NCBI GenBank assembly: GCA_007922195.1 | Contig: ML682005.1 | Coordinates: 36,992,259 to 37,056,258 of the forward strand | Length of the DNA: 64,000 nucleotides | Source of the DNA: Podocnemis expansa | Lineage: Eukaryota > Chordata > Testudines > Podocnemididae | Direction: 5' to 3' | In this document: positions 23,570 through 33,113 of the stretch, one piece after another | How positions within the stretch are numbered: position 1 is the stretch's first letter | Layout: each line of letters starts with the position of its first letter | The notes under the pieces: generated by a model | Seen by the model: the letters and a program-made list of their open reading frames with translations, nothing else | What the model was told of the DNA's origin: nothing | Database searches by the model: none | Translations under genes and position numbers: made by a program

Positions 23570-23815
23570 GTACGTCTACATTGCCAGCAATATCATCGGC
23601 AGTGCAGAATCAGTTCTGTGGGATCAACAGAGTGGCAGCGGAGACCTGCTAAATCAATCTGGAAGTCGACAGTGTTAATCCACCCCATCAAAAAGAGTAA
23701 TGCTGCATTGACTGAAGTATGTTGACTCTCAACACATCACAAAGACAATACTATGGTAAGTTGAAATTAGGAAGTTGACGGGAGACACACAAACTTCTCT
23801 GTGCCAACAGTGTGG
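23570..23815. mobile_element. possible decayed MITE, 'gtctacattg' ends
   Basis: The left end gtacgtctacattgccagc and the right end ccaacagtgtggatcaagtc are weakly inverted, in the style of the other '(g)tctacact' elements here. No target duplication was seen. Confidence 0.3.
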
Positions 23816-26030
23816 ATCAAGTCATAGTTATTTAAAAAGCACCTTTCTTTTTCTCCTGGTAAAACTATAAGGATCATGCACCCTTTCTGCTGGGTTCTGT
23901 AAACATATTGTTAGACATTGTCCAGCAGGAAAAGTGTCCACTATCCAATCCTTTTAGTATGGCAAAAAATGGAAAGATTGAACTCTACGAAGGAGTCACA
24001 GAGGAACTTGAAGTCTGCAGTACACAGGTGAATAGTATTCCTGTACGCTATGCCAATCCAAGACGAATGACTATGCTTCATCAACACATTGTTCTGCAGC
24101 CTTCTATTAATAACAAATGAGGGACAAATGATACCATTCAATTAATTTCTTTGTGGTATACTTTTGGCAATTTGCAACTGATCTGTCTCCAAAATGTACT
24201 TTTTCCCACATTGCTTTGAGTTAATGACATTTAGATCAATTTTTCCTTGAAATAAGGCCATTCAACTTAAAAAGAAGGACTGTAAACATAGGACTTGTGT
24301 TATGTCTATAACTTGCTGATAAAAATGGTTTGAAAATGGAGGATGTGAGACACCTTCATCTGCGGGTGCCGACCCCTGAGAGCACTGGCTAACTTGCTTG
24401 ACAGAGCCACCTACTGATGCCAGCCCTTCAGTCCAACCCCCGGGCACAGAGCCCCCTCTCTCTCCTTTCCTTGAGGAACAAAGCCTATAAAGGAGAAATA
24501 AGCAGATAGGGACACACCGGAGGCCTGGCTGGATCATGAGACACCTCTGTCTGGTGGGGTACGGGAGTACTGCATTCACTGACTACAGCTTTCATCTTCT
24601 CTTCTGAATCCAACCCTTTGGTGTGGACCTATCTGCTTCTGCAGTGGGGCAAGGAGCCAGGACCCAGCAGCCAAAACCATCTGATTGTTCCAGATAGCAG
24701 AAAGATTCTGCAACTGCAACTGCCACATACTGAGTATCCCTCTTCCTTCTTTTTCCCTGCAACCACCATTTGATTTTAGTTTTTACCAATTTTCTCCAAT
24801 TTTTAAATTTTTTAATAAAAATCAAAAAATTCCTGGTAAATTAAAATAAAAATAAAACAAAAAATGACAAGCCTTAGAAATGAATTAATCCTTTGTGCAG
24901 GTAATAGCCTGCTTTATTCTTCAAACTTCAGTCTGATTTTGCGCCTGCTTAAGTCAGTATTCATTCTGCTTACTATTCCTTGGGTTAGCTACCTTCATTC
25001 TGAATGGCACTTTACTCCACCAGCAGACCCACTAAAAATGAACCCTGCATCCATTGGCTTAAGTGATGTAGAGTCAAGCTCATAGTTTATGCAGGTCAGA
25101 TTCTCACATCCTTAGTCACATTGAACATTACCTTACTCTGTGAAGATCCCTGTTGACTTCAGAGGCTGGGTTTCCATTGCTACACCTTCACAGGTGTGAC
25201 AGTTTATTACCTTAGGCATCTGGACATCTATTGTGACTAGCTTGTGGATGAAGGCTGCCTCTTGCCCACTCCATTTGGGACTCCCTGCTCCTCAAAGAAG
25301 GGACAGCTAGTCTTCCTAGCCCTCACATGGGCTGTATTAACAGGGCATGTGAAGCTCCTTGTACCATTTCCCAGTGAACTCTAGGCTGAACCTGGTCACT
25401 GAAAATGCATTTCTTTATTTCCTGTTCATGGCATTTGTTACATGGTATTACCCATAGAACTTCATTTCATTTGTTCAGCTCATGACCCTGATGGCAGCAA
25501 CCTTGTGACTCTTACCAAGTTAATGAACTTTTGAGGCTGACAAACCTACAATTGGAAAGAGATTCTTTTTTATAATCTGATGCAGCTCTGTGGACATTCC
25601 TAATACCTGTTTATAATGCTCAGGGTTTAAGACTAAGTACCAGCTGCCTGCCAAGTAAGTTCCCATTGCCACTTATATAAATAGGCTTTTGTTCTTAGAA
25701 TAAGTTACACCAGGTTTCATAAAAGCACCCATACAGTACAGATATAAAAGATTTAAAAGATATAAATAATAACCTAGAAGCCATGATTAGCATTTGAAGT
25801 CAGGATCAGCAAATTTCAAGGACAGGATCAACCAACTTTGGTAATTTAACAACTGTTTAAAATACATTAGCAATAGCTAGTTTAATCTTAGTGTAATTTA
25901 TAATATATTTGAGTCTTTGCAGAAAAGAAATCACTACTACATCAGGAATTAAGCAAATAGAAGTCTTAAAATATGCATGAGGCATTTCAGAAATAAAACA
26001 ATTAGTTTCCTATTTAATAAAATTGTTGAA
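23816..26030. other. unannotated stretch
   Basis: No gene recognised. The frames 23908-24120, 24262-24579 and 24592-24825 show no domain. A decayed repeat of the 'ccctgttgacttcag' type may lie at 25090-25200. Confidence 0.35.
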
Positions 26031-26090
26031 TATAAAAAATTCCCCTCTCACCCCTATGGGTGGTATGTGTCTTCCTCAACCTCGGGTCCT

Positions 26091-26480
26091 CTACCAGAGG
26101 CCTGGGAGTTTGAGGGTTCTGCGCAGTATCTTAGCTGTCCCTAGCACTGCACTCTTCTGGACAGAGAGCTCTGATGTTGTTGTTGGGATCTGTTGGAGCC
26201 ACTCTCCCAGCTTAGGAGTCACAGCCCCGAGTGCTCCTACCACCACTGGGACCACTTTGGCCTTCACTTTCCACATCCTCTCTAGTTCCTCTTTCAGGCC
26301 CTGGTACTTCTCCAGCTTCTCATACTCCTTCCTGATGTTGCTGTCACTTGGCACTGCTACATCTATCACCACCGCTGTCTTCTGGTCCTTGTCTATTACT
26401 ACGATGTCTGGTTGATTGGCCAGTACCTGCCTGTCCATCTGGATCTGGAAGTCCCACAGAATCTTAGCCCTGCCTTAGCC
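26091..26480 (-). pseudogene. R4 LINE restriction-like endonuclease
   Basis: The frame contains 'NQPDIVVIDKDQKTAVVID' followed by VAVPSD, a PD-(D/E)XK-type nuclease core of the sort that nicks the insertion target in R2/R4 elements. The C-terminus 'VLGTAKILRRTLKLPGLW' is a conserved end block. It is separated from the RT frame by the stop at 26546-26548 and a one-base frame change near 26475; in the RT frame the upstream residues still read 'YGLDPPKTRWEIPQKVMEA'. Confidence 0.8.
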
Positions 26481-26548
26481 TTAGCCTCCATGACCTTCTG
26501 TGGAATCTCCCATCTGGTCTTGGGAGGGTCTAGCCCATACACTGTTCA

Positions 26549-28657
26549 GATGTTCCTGTACACAATGCCAGCTACTTGGTTGTGCCGTTCAGTGTATGCT
26601 GTTCCTGCCTGCATCTTACATCCTGCCACTATGTGTTGGACTGTCTCTGAGGCATCTCTGCACAGTCTGCACCTTGGGTCCTGTCTAGTGTGGTAGACCC
26701 CTGCTTCAATGGATCTGGTGCTCAGTGCCTGTTCTTGTGCTGCTATGATCAGTGCCTCAGTGCTGTCTTTTAGTCCAGCCCTTTCCAGCCACTGGTAGGA
26801 TTTCCCAATGTCAGCCACCTCAGCTATCTGTCGATGGTACATTCCATGCAGGGTCTTGTCTTGCCATGGCACTTCTTCTGCTTGATCTTCCTCCCATGTC
26901 TTCTGCTGCTTCAGGCATTCTCTCAGCAGCTCATCTTTGGGTGCCATCTTCCTGATGTACTCCTGGATGCTCTGGGTTTCATCCAGGACAGTGGCTTTCA
27001 CACTCAACAAACCCCGCCCGCCTTCTTTCCGGCTGGTGTACAGTCTCTGGGTGTTGGATCTGGGGTGGAAACCTCTGTACATTGTGAGGAGCTTCCGGGT
27101 CTTCACATTGGCAGCCTCCATGTCCTCCTTTGGCCAGCTCACTATACCGGCAGGGTATCTGATGAATGGCAGGGCGTACCTGTTGATGGTGTGGATCTTG
27201 TTCTTCCCATTGAGCTGGCTCTTCAGGACCTGTCTTATCCTTTGGTGGTACTTGGATGTTGCTGTCTTCCTTGCCTCCTCATCGTGAGTCCCATGTGACT
27301 GTGGGATGCCAAGGTACTTGTAGCTGGTCTGTATGTCTGCTATGTGGCCTGCCGGTAGTTCCACCCCATCAGTCTTGACTACCTTCCCTCTCTTTACTAC
27401 CATCCGGCCACACTTCTCCAGTCCAAATGACATCCCAATATCCTCACGGTAGATCCGTGTCAGGTGGATTAGCGAGTTGATGTCTCGTTCATTCTTAGCA
27501 TACAGCTTGATGTCATCCATGTAGAGGAGGTGGCTAATGGTAGTTCCACTCTTGAACTTGTAACCGTATCCAGTCCTTGTGATTATCTGGCTGAGGGGGT
27601 TCAAGCCAATGCAGAACAGCAGCGGGGACAGCGCATCACCTTGGTATATGCCGCACTTGATGGCCACTTGTGCAAGCTGTCTTGAGTTGACTTCCAGTGT
27701 TGTCTTCCACAGTCCCACTGAGTTCTTGAGGAAGGTCCTTAGTGTCCTGTTGACTTTGTATAGCGCCAGACATTCACAGATCCATGTGTGCGGCATTGAG
27801 TCGTAGGCTTTCCTGTAGTCAATCCAGGCTGTGCTCAGATTGGTCTGTCTAGACCTTGAGTCTTGGGTGACTGCTCTATCTATGAGCAACTGGTGTTTTG
27901 AGCCTCTGGTGTTGTTCCCAATGCCCTTCTGAGCTGTGCTCAGGTACTGGCCCATGTGGTCCTGTAGCTTGGCGGCTAGGATGCCTGATAGGACTTTCCA
28001 GGTTGTGGGGAGGCAGGTTATTGGCCGGTAGTTGGACAGTGCTGTTCCCTTGTGGGGGGTCTTTCATGATCAGCACTGTCCTTCCTTGTGTTAGCCAGTC
28101 TGGGTGGGAGCCTGCTGCTAGCAGCTGGTTCATCTGTGCTGCTAGGCGTTCATGCACTGCTGTTAGTTTTGTTAGCCAGGAGGTGTGGATCATGTCCGGT
28201 CCAGGTGCTGTCCAGCTCTTCATGTTCTTGACCCACTGTTGGATGTCTGCTACTGTGATGGTGACTGGTTCCTGTTCTGGGAGATTGCTGTGGTCTGTTC
28301 TCAGGTCCTGCAGCCACTTTGCACTGGTGTTATGAGTCTTCTCTTTCTCCCATATGTTCTTCCAGTACTGTTCAGTTTCTGCTGTTATTGTGTTGTTGCA
28401 CTGCAGTTGGGAGTACACCTTAGATGGTTCTTTGGAGAACAGGGCATTTATCTTTTTGGCCTCTGCTTCTCTAGTGTATCTCCTTAGCCTGGTAGCCAGT
28501 GCTGTGAGCCTTTGTTTAGCAGTCTCTAGGGCTTCACATTGAGTCAGGCCCTTGTATTTTTTCAGCAGCTAAGTCTTATCCATAATCTCTACACCCTTCT
28601 GTAGTTCCACCAGCTGACTAACTTCTCTCCGGGTTGCCTTGATCTTATTCTCCAACC
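26549..28657 (-). pseudogene. R4 LINE reverse transcriptase with CCHC
   Basis: This part makes cDNA by target-primed reverse transcription. The N-terminal block contains 'KSWTAPGPDMIHTSWL' (near 28200). Motif A has 'AWIDYRKAYDSMP', with the catalytic Asp codon at 27818-27820. Motif B is 'YQGDALSPLLF'. Motif C is LLYMDDIKLY, with the YMDD codons at 27512-27523. A C-terminal zinc-knuckle-like motif reads CRLCRDASETVQHIVAGC (CX2CX8HX4C). A TAG at 28569-28571 and a frameshift in the G6 run at 28054-28059 break it; the stop at 26546-26548 ends the open frame. The long frame 26549-27955 is otherwise open for 469 codons. Confidence 0.85.
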
Positions 28658-29345
28658 TCATTTTCCAGGGGGGGGGTATGTACTGCTGCTCTTTTTGATC
28701 ATGTAGCTAAGCATCTCCAGGATTACAGAGGCTGTAGCATATACCAGTTCATTGGTTTGAGTTATGGTGGTAGTAGGAATTGTCATTAGGGCTCTATTGG
28801 CATCTTCTAGCATACTATCTGATGGTACTTCTCCCACGAGCTTTGGTAATCGGTCTCGAGGGTTGACTGTAGCTAGTTTATCCATGATCTTATGCCTCAT
28901 AGCAGCTGCTGTGCTCTGTAATGGAAGGGGTGGCAGTGAAGTTCCAGCTTCAGCTGTTGGCTGCACATCTAGTTGTTCTTCTGGGTCTTCTTCTTGAGTC
29001 CAGGATGTAATGTGGAGTTGGTCTATCTCAAGTTGTGAGAGCAGCTGCCTCTTTACTATGTTGAAGCGTTGGGTAACTAGCTGTTTCTCAGTTAGCGTGG
29101 ATGTAGGTCTTTTGTCCATCCATAGTTCCCTCATACATTTCATATATCCCCTCTCATTAGGTCTACTGTTGTAGTAGCATTCCATCAATTCCAGGTTCTC
29201 TTGTCTCATCCATGTATGGTTTGTTCCAGTAGCCCACTTATCAGATTGTCCTGGTTCCCCAACACCTGGTGCAGACCTTATTAATCCAGGCAACATCCAA
29301 GCCAGCATGACTCTCCTAGTTTGTGTCACTCTCACATGCGACCTA
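28658..29345 (-). pseudogene. R4 LINE N-terminal region
   Basis: The open frame continues to 29386, but the part above about 29345 derives from the neighbouring Tx1 3' end. The recognisable region begins 'SHVRVTQTRRVMLAWMLPG' and continues with 'ELMECYYNSRPNERGYMKCM' and 'LTEKQLVTQRFNIVKRQ'. Such blocks recur in R4-type elements and probably bind nucleic acid. The frame ends early because of a run of nine G on the plus strand at 28668-28676. Reading past that run restores the match to the next block (LENKIKATRREVSQLVEL), so this was one continuous ORF. Confidence 0.65.
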
Positions 29346-30124
29346 TTGAAGGACCCCGGGGGGTGGGTTGGCACAACCCCACCCACTTCTAAAGCCCTTC
29401 CCCCAGACTAAGGGGGAAGCGGCACTAAACGGGGCTTCAAAAGATTCCGGGGGACAACTAAAGAGAAAACAGGGACGGGTGTGAAGGTCACAGGTTCAAA
29501 ACTAGGGTTTCGGAAGGGGATACCGAGCAGAGAACCCCGGACAGCGCCCACTGCTCCCGAAAGGTGTCGAGGAAACCAGCGGACGCCGCCCAGAGGAACT
29601 CTGCCCATAGACGTGCACAGACGAGGGAGCGGAAATAGGCCCCACAGTCGCAGGCCCCTCCCTCTGCCAACCTCCTCTCTCGAGTTTTATAGGTAGCTAC
29701 CTTGGCATAAGCTAAGAGGAGGTTGGCGAGGAGGTCCCATGACTTGGTGGGGCCACGGATGGGGAGTGCATAAAGGTACAAGTGTGGGGAAAAGTGCAGC
29801 CAGAACCTCAATAGGAGGTTCTGGAGGAGCCGGAAAAGGGGCTGCAACCTGGCGCAGTCTAGATAGACGTGCGCCAGGGTCTCCCTCACACTGCAAAACG
29901 GGCAAGTATCAGGGCAAGGGGTGAACCACACCAAGAACACACCCGTGCTCACGGCTCCATGTAGAAGCCGCCAACTGATGTCCCCGGCGGGCCTTGGAGT
30001 GAGGGTGGCATAGAGACTGGCCCACCGGGGTTCCTCACCCACTGCGGGTGGAATCAGGTCCCGCCACTTTGTATCAGGGCGGGACGCTAGGGCGAGGAAA
30101 TGTACAGTATGGAGCACGAGCGTG
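29346..30124 (-). mobile_element. Tx1/L1-like LINE, 3' part only
   Basis: The open frame at 29488-30117 encodes the C-terminal part of a Tx1-type ORF2: 'PAGDISWRLLHGAVSTGVF', a zf-RVT CX2CX7HX4C motif (CPFCSVRETLAHVYLDC), then 'YKTRERRLAEGGACDCGAYF' and 'EFLWAASAGFLDTFREQW'. The 3' untranslated region continues to about 29346. The AP endonuclease and RT core are absent: the element stops at 30124, exactly where the Tigger terminus begins after a TA. The sequence matches turtle-type Tx1 LINEs in my memory. It is inactive as found. Confidence 0.75.
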
Positions 30125-30126
30125 TA

Positions 30127-31851
30127 CAGCTAGTCCTCACTTAGTGACCTACTCATTTAGTGACCCCTCGGAGTTATAACCAGCTCTCTGACGAGTTGGT
30201 ATTATGGCGATGTACGAGAACTCGCATCAACTCTCTCAGATTCATCTCGTTCCCGCAGTCAGAACTAGCGTTTTTCGTCTATGTATTTTTACTTTATTGT
30301 GCACCCCAAAGTACAAGATGTTGGCGAAAAGGAAGAGCATGATTTCACCCGGAGAAAGCGCCAAGAAACAAAGGAAGGCTATCGATCTTGAGACAAAAAT
30401 GAAGATAATAAACGAATATGAAGCTGGTAACAAAGTTAAAGCGATAGCATGTGACTTGGAGCTGGCGCATCAACTGTATCAACGATCTTGAAAGATAAAG
30501 ATCGAGTGAAAGAAGCAGTGAAATCATCAAAAGGATATAAAGCCATAATAACTAGGCAGCAGAAAGGCCTCATTCACGAAATGGAAAAATTACTGGCGAT
30601 ATGGTTTGACGACCAGATACAAAAAAGAATGCCAATGAGCCTTTTAATAATTCAAGCAAAGGCACGCAGTATCTTTGAAACTTTGAAAGCGCGCGAAAAT
30701 GAAGAGTCAACGGAAACATTTACGGCAAGTCATGGATGGTTTCAACATTTTTGTCGGAGATTCAGCCTTCATAATCAAAGTATCAGTGGTGAGGCGGCAA
30801 GCGTGGACATAGAAGCATCAGAAAGATTTGTGGATGAATTTGACGAAAAGATCGAGAAAGGCGGGTATCGTCCAGAACAGATCTTTAATGCAGACGAAAC
30901 CGGACTATTTTGGAAAAAAATACCCGAAAGATCCTACATACACAAAGAGGCTAAAGCAATGCCCGGTTTCAAGGCTTTTAAGGGAAGGGTCACGTTGTTG
31001 TTGGGAGGAAATGTCGCTGGATTTCAGTTAAAACCTTTTCTCATCTATCGTTCTGCAAACCCACGTGCACTGAAGCAGGTTAGTAAGCACATGCTGCCCG
31101 TTTACTATCGTTCAAATAACAAAGCATGGATGACGCAATCTTTATGTGAGGACTGGTTCATGAACTGCTTCATACCCTTGGTCAAGCATTACTGTCTGGA
31201 AAACGGTGTTCCCTTTAAAATTATCCTCCTACTTGATAACGCCCCAGGCCACCCCCAGCATCTTGATGATCTACACCCTGATGTAAAGGTCGTGTATCTG
31301 CCTAAAAACACAACTGCTGTGTTACAACCAATGGACCAGGGGGCTCTCTCTACATTTAAAGCGCTATATTTGCGCGCAACATTTTCCAAAGCGGTAGCAG
31401 CAACAGAAAATAGTGAAGTAACCCTGCGCAATTTTTGGAAATCATATAATATTTTACACTGCATAAAGAACATTGAATCAGCTTGGGCGGGAGTGACAGA
31501 AAAGTGCATGCAAGGCATGTGGAAAAAATGCCTGAAACGTTTTGTAAATAATTTCGAAGGGTTTGAGAAAGACAAACATATTGATGTCATAAATAAAAAA
31601 ATTGTGGAACTTGCTAATGTGCTTAATTTAGATGTTGAAGTGGAAGATATTGAAGAATTAGTGGAATACGTCGAGGGAGAGCTAACTAACGAAGATTTAA
31701 TAGAGTTGGAAGCGCAGCAGCACTTGAAAGAGGAGGAAGAAGAAGAAGAGGAAAGAGTGGAAGAAGTACAAAAGAAGTTCACTGTAAAGGGGTTAGCTGA
31801 TGTCTTCTCCAAAGTGAATGCAGCGATGTTAGAACTAGAGAGTATGGACCC
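30127..31851 (+). mobile_element. Tigger (pogo/Tc1-mariner) DNA transposon, 3'-truncated
   Basis: The 5' end is cagctagtcctcacttagtg, preceded by TA at 30125-30126, which is the Tc1/mariner target dinucleotide; it sits directly at the end of the Tx1 fragment. The transposase follows. The 3' end is missing: I searched the following sequence by eye up to 32935 for the reverse complement of the 5' terminus and did not find it. The coding region is cut at 31851 by an LTR-like segment. Confidence 0.75.
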
Positions 31852-31915
31852 TGTAGTAACCCTTGGGGAGGAAGGGGTTAACACTCTGGTCAGTGAGTCC
31901 CAGGACAGCCAATAG
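30318..31915 (+). pseudogene. Tigger transposase, one frameshift, foreign C-terminus
   Basis: This is a cut-and-paste transposase of the Tigger/pogo group. The start ATG at 30318 opens a CENP-B-type helix-turn-helix ('KQRKAIDLETKMKIINEYE'). A one-base deletion near 30470 moves the rest into the frame that begins at 30488. That 475-codon frame carries the CENP-B/HTH second domain ('ASHGWFQHFCRRFSLHN') and the DDE domain: catalytic Asp in NADETG (30893-30895), in LLDNAPGH (about residue 250) and in LQPMDQG (about residue 283), a DD32D spacing. An acidic tract (EEEEEEEE) follows near residue 420. After 'LELESMDP' (31851) the final residues come from the LTR-like insert, not from Tigger. Confidence 0.85.
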
Positions 31916-32455
31916 GAACAAAGCACAGCTTTTTGAAATGTAACAGCAGCCTGGCCTGGGCTTGTTTGGATGCAGCAGAGCTCCTGGAAGGATCAGGAGG
32001 AGGCCAGAGGGGCCTGAGGAAGAATCCAGCAACATCCTTACCAGAGATAAGTTAAGTTTCGTACTGACCAGGCGTGAGTAGAACAGGGAATGTTTATTTA
32101 GATGCGGTCAGGGTATTTTCTTTGTTTTTGGATTTCTCTGTGCTGAGCACATGTACCCCCTCCCACTACCCTGTAACTACCTAAGTTAGTTCCCAGAGAA
32201 GCAACTCGCTGTGTTTCTTATCTGTTCTTTTTGATTAAAGAGTTTACCTTTTAAGTAAGTTCTGGTTCTGTGTCCTGAAAGACAAGAGGTTTGTGCGCAC
32301 GTGCCTTAGACTGCACAGGCAGCTACTAAAGGGAACCCTGTTCCAGTTCCAGCTCATATTGCAGCTGGGGTCCAGTCACTTTCCTGAGAGAGGAATAAAN
32401 NNNNNNNNNCCCACCTTCTGCACTCAGAGTGCCAGAGTGGGGAAAAAGCCTTGAC
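31852..32455 (+). mobile_element. probable solo LTR, with assembly gap
   Basis: The segment begins tgtagtaacccttgg and ends gccttgaca, so it has TGT...ACA ends. The six bases before it (ggaccc) and after it (agaccc) match at five. An attaaa signal lies at 32234-32239, followed by T/G-rich sequence, the layout of an LTR R-U5 region. No gag, pol or env coding sequence is seen. Ten Ns (32400-32409) lie inside. Whether it belongs to an endogenous retrovirus or a Gypsy-like element cannot be told; the strand is inferred from the polyadenylation-like signal. Confidence 0.4.
32400..32409. other. assembly gap (10 N)
   Basis: Ten undetermined bases. The true gap length may differ. Confidence 0.98.
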
Positions 32456-32935
32456 AAGACCCACTCAGGTGATCAAGTAGTGACCTTGTAAGCCCATCCC
32501 TGAGGAAGAAATAGCGCTGAGGCGCGGGAAGGCATTTTCCTCCAGCTCAGTGCATTGAAGACACCACAGTAAGTAGGAGATAAAGCAATCAGAGGGAAAT
32601 ACACAAGATATTTTAAGTACTTTGTGTATCTTTCTTTGATTGACACTGAAATCGCACTGTGATATATTCCCACACTAAATTTACTGAGTCTACATAGAAA
32701 AGAAACAATATCTCTAAGAGAGATATGATCCTCCCCTTCCTCTCAATGCAATGCTAATACTAACCTCAAGGATTACAATTTAAATGTTAGCTATTTCACT
32801 TGTGGTAAGTTTTGTATTGTATTTTTCGCCACGTTTCTATGTATGTTGTATTTGTCCAGCTAGCCTTTCACAACTACTAAAAGCAGGTCACATTAAATCC
32901 TCACCCCTCCCACACACATACACATCATAGTTGTA
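32456..32935. other. unannotated stretch
   Basis: It should contain the rest of the Tigger element if the LTR is a simple insertion, but no Tigger terminus or coding match was seen. Confidence 0.35.
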
Positions 32936-33113
32936 GAGTCATAGAAGTTTAGGGTTGGACAGGACCTCAAGAGGTCATCTAGTCCAACCCCCTGAGTAAA
33001 GCAGGCTCAACCCCGATTAAATCATCCTAACTGGGCTTTGTCAAGACAGGTCTTAAAAACCTCTAAGGATGGAGATCTCACCACCTTCCTCAAGTTCAAC
33101 TCTGCGTAGTTAG
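32936..33113 (-). repeat. CR1 LINE 3' end
   Basis: The segment 'ggacctcaagaggtcatcta', 'gtccaaccccctgag', 'gggctttgtcaagac' and 'cttaaaaacctctaagga' is the reverse complement of a CR1 3' untranslated region. It is one of the better preserved CR1 ends in the window. Confidence 0.75.

Larger units (their letters stand above)
26031..29345 (-). mobile_element. R4-clade non-LTR retrotransposon (Rex6/Dong type)
   Basis: One near full-length element reads leftward: an N-terminal region (29345-28658), a reverse transcriptase with a C-terminal CCHC motif (28657-26549), a restriction-like endonuclease (26480-26091) and a short 3' untranslated region ending near 26031. The order RT, CCHC, PD-(D/E)XK endonuclease without an N-terminal AP endonuclease is typical of the R2/R4 group. 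Decay is light: frameshifts fall in a G9 run (28668-28676) and a G6 run (28054-28059), a TAG lies at 28569-28571, a stop at 26546-26548, and there is a frameshift near 26475. Its 5' end abuts the Tx1 LINE. Clade assignment is from motif memory, not a search. Confidence 0.8.

Noticed and set aside
26834..28542. Plus-strand open frames over the R4 element (for example 26834-27298, 27898-28335)
   Set aside because: They are antisense to a clear minus-strand R4 RT/endonuclease and show no domain of their own.
29739..29924. Plus-strand frames over the Tx1 fragment
   Set aside because: Antisense to the recognisable Tx1 C-terminal coding sequence.
31189..31926. 245-codon minus-strand frame opposite the Tigger transposase
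   Set aside because: Serine-rich antisense shadow of the transposase, whose acidic tract and DDE motifs explain it.
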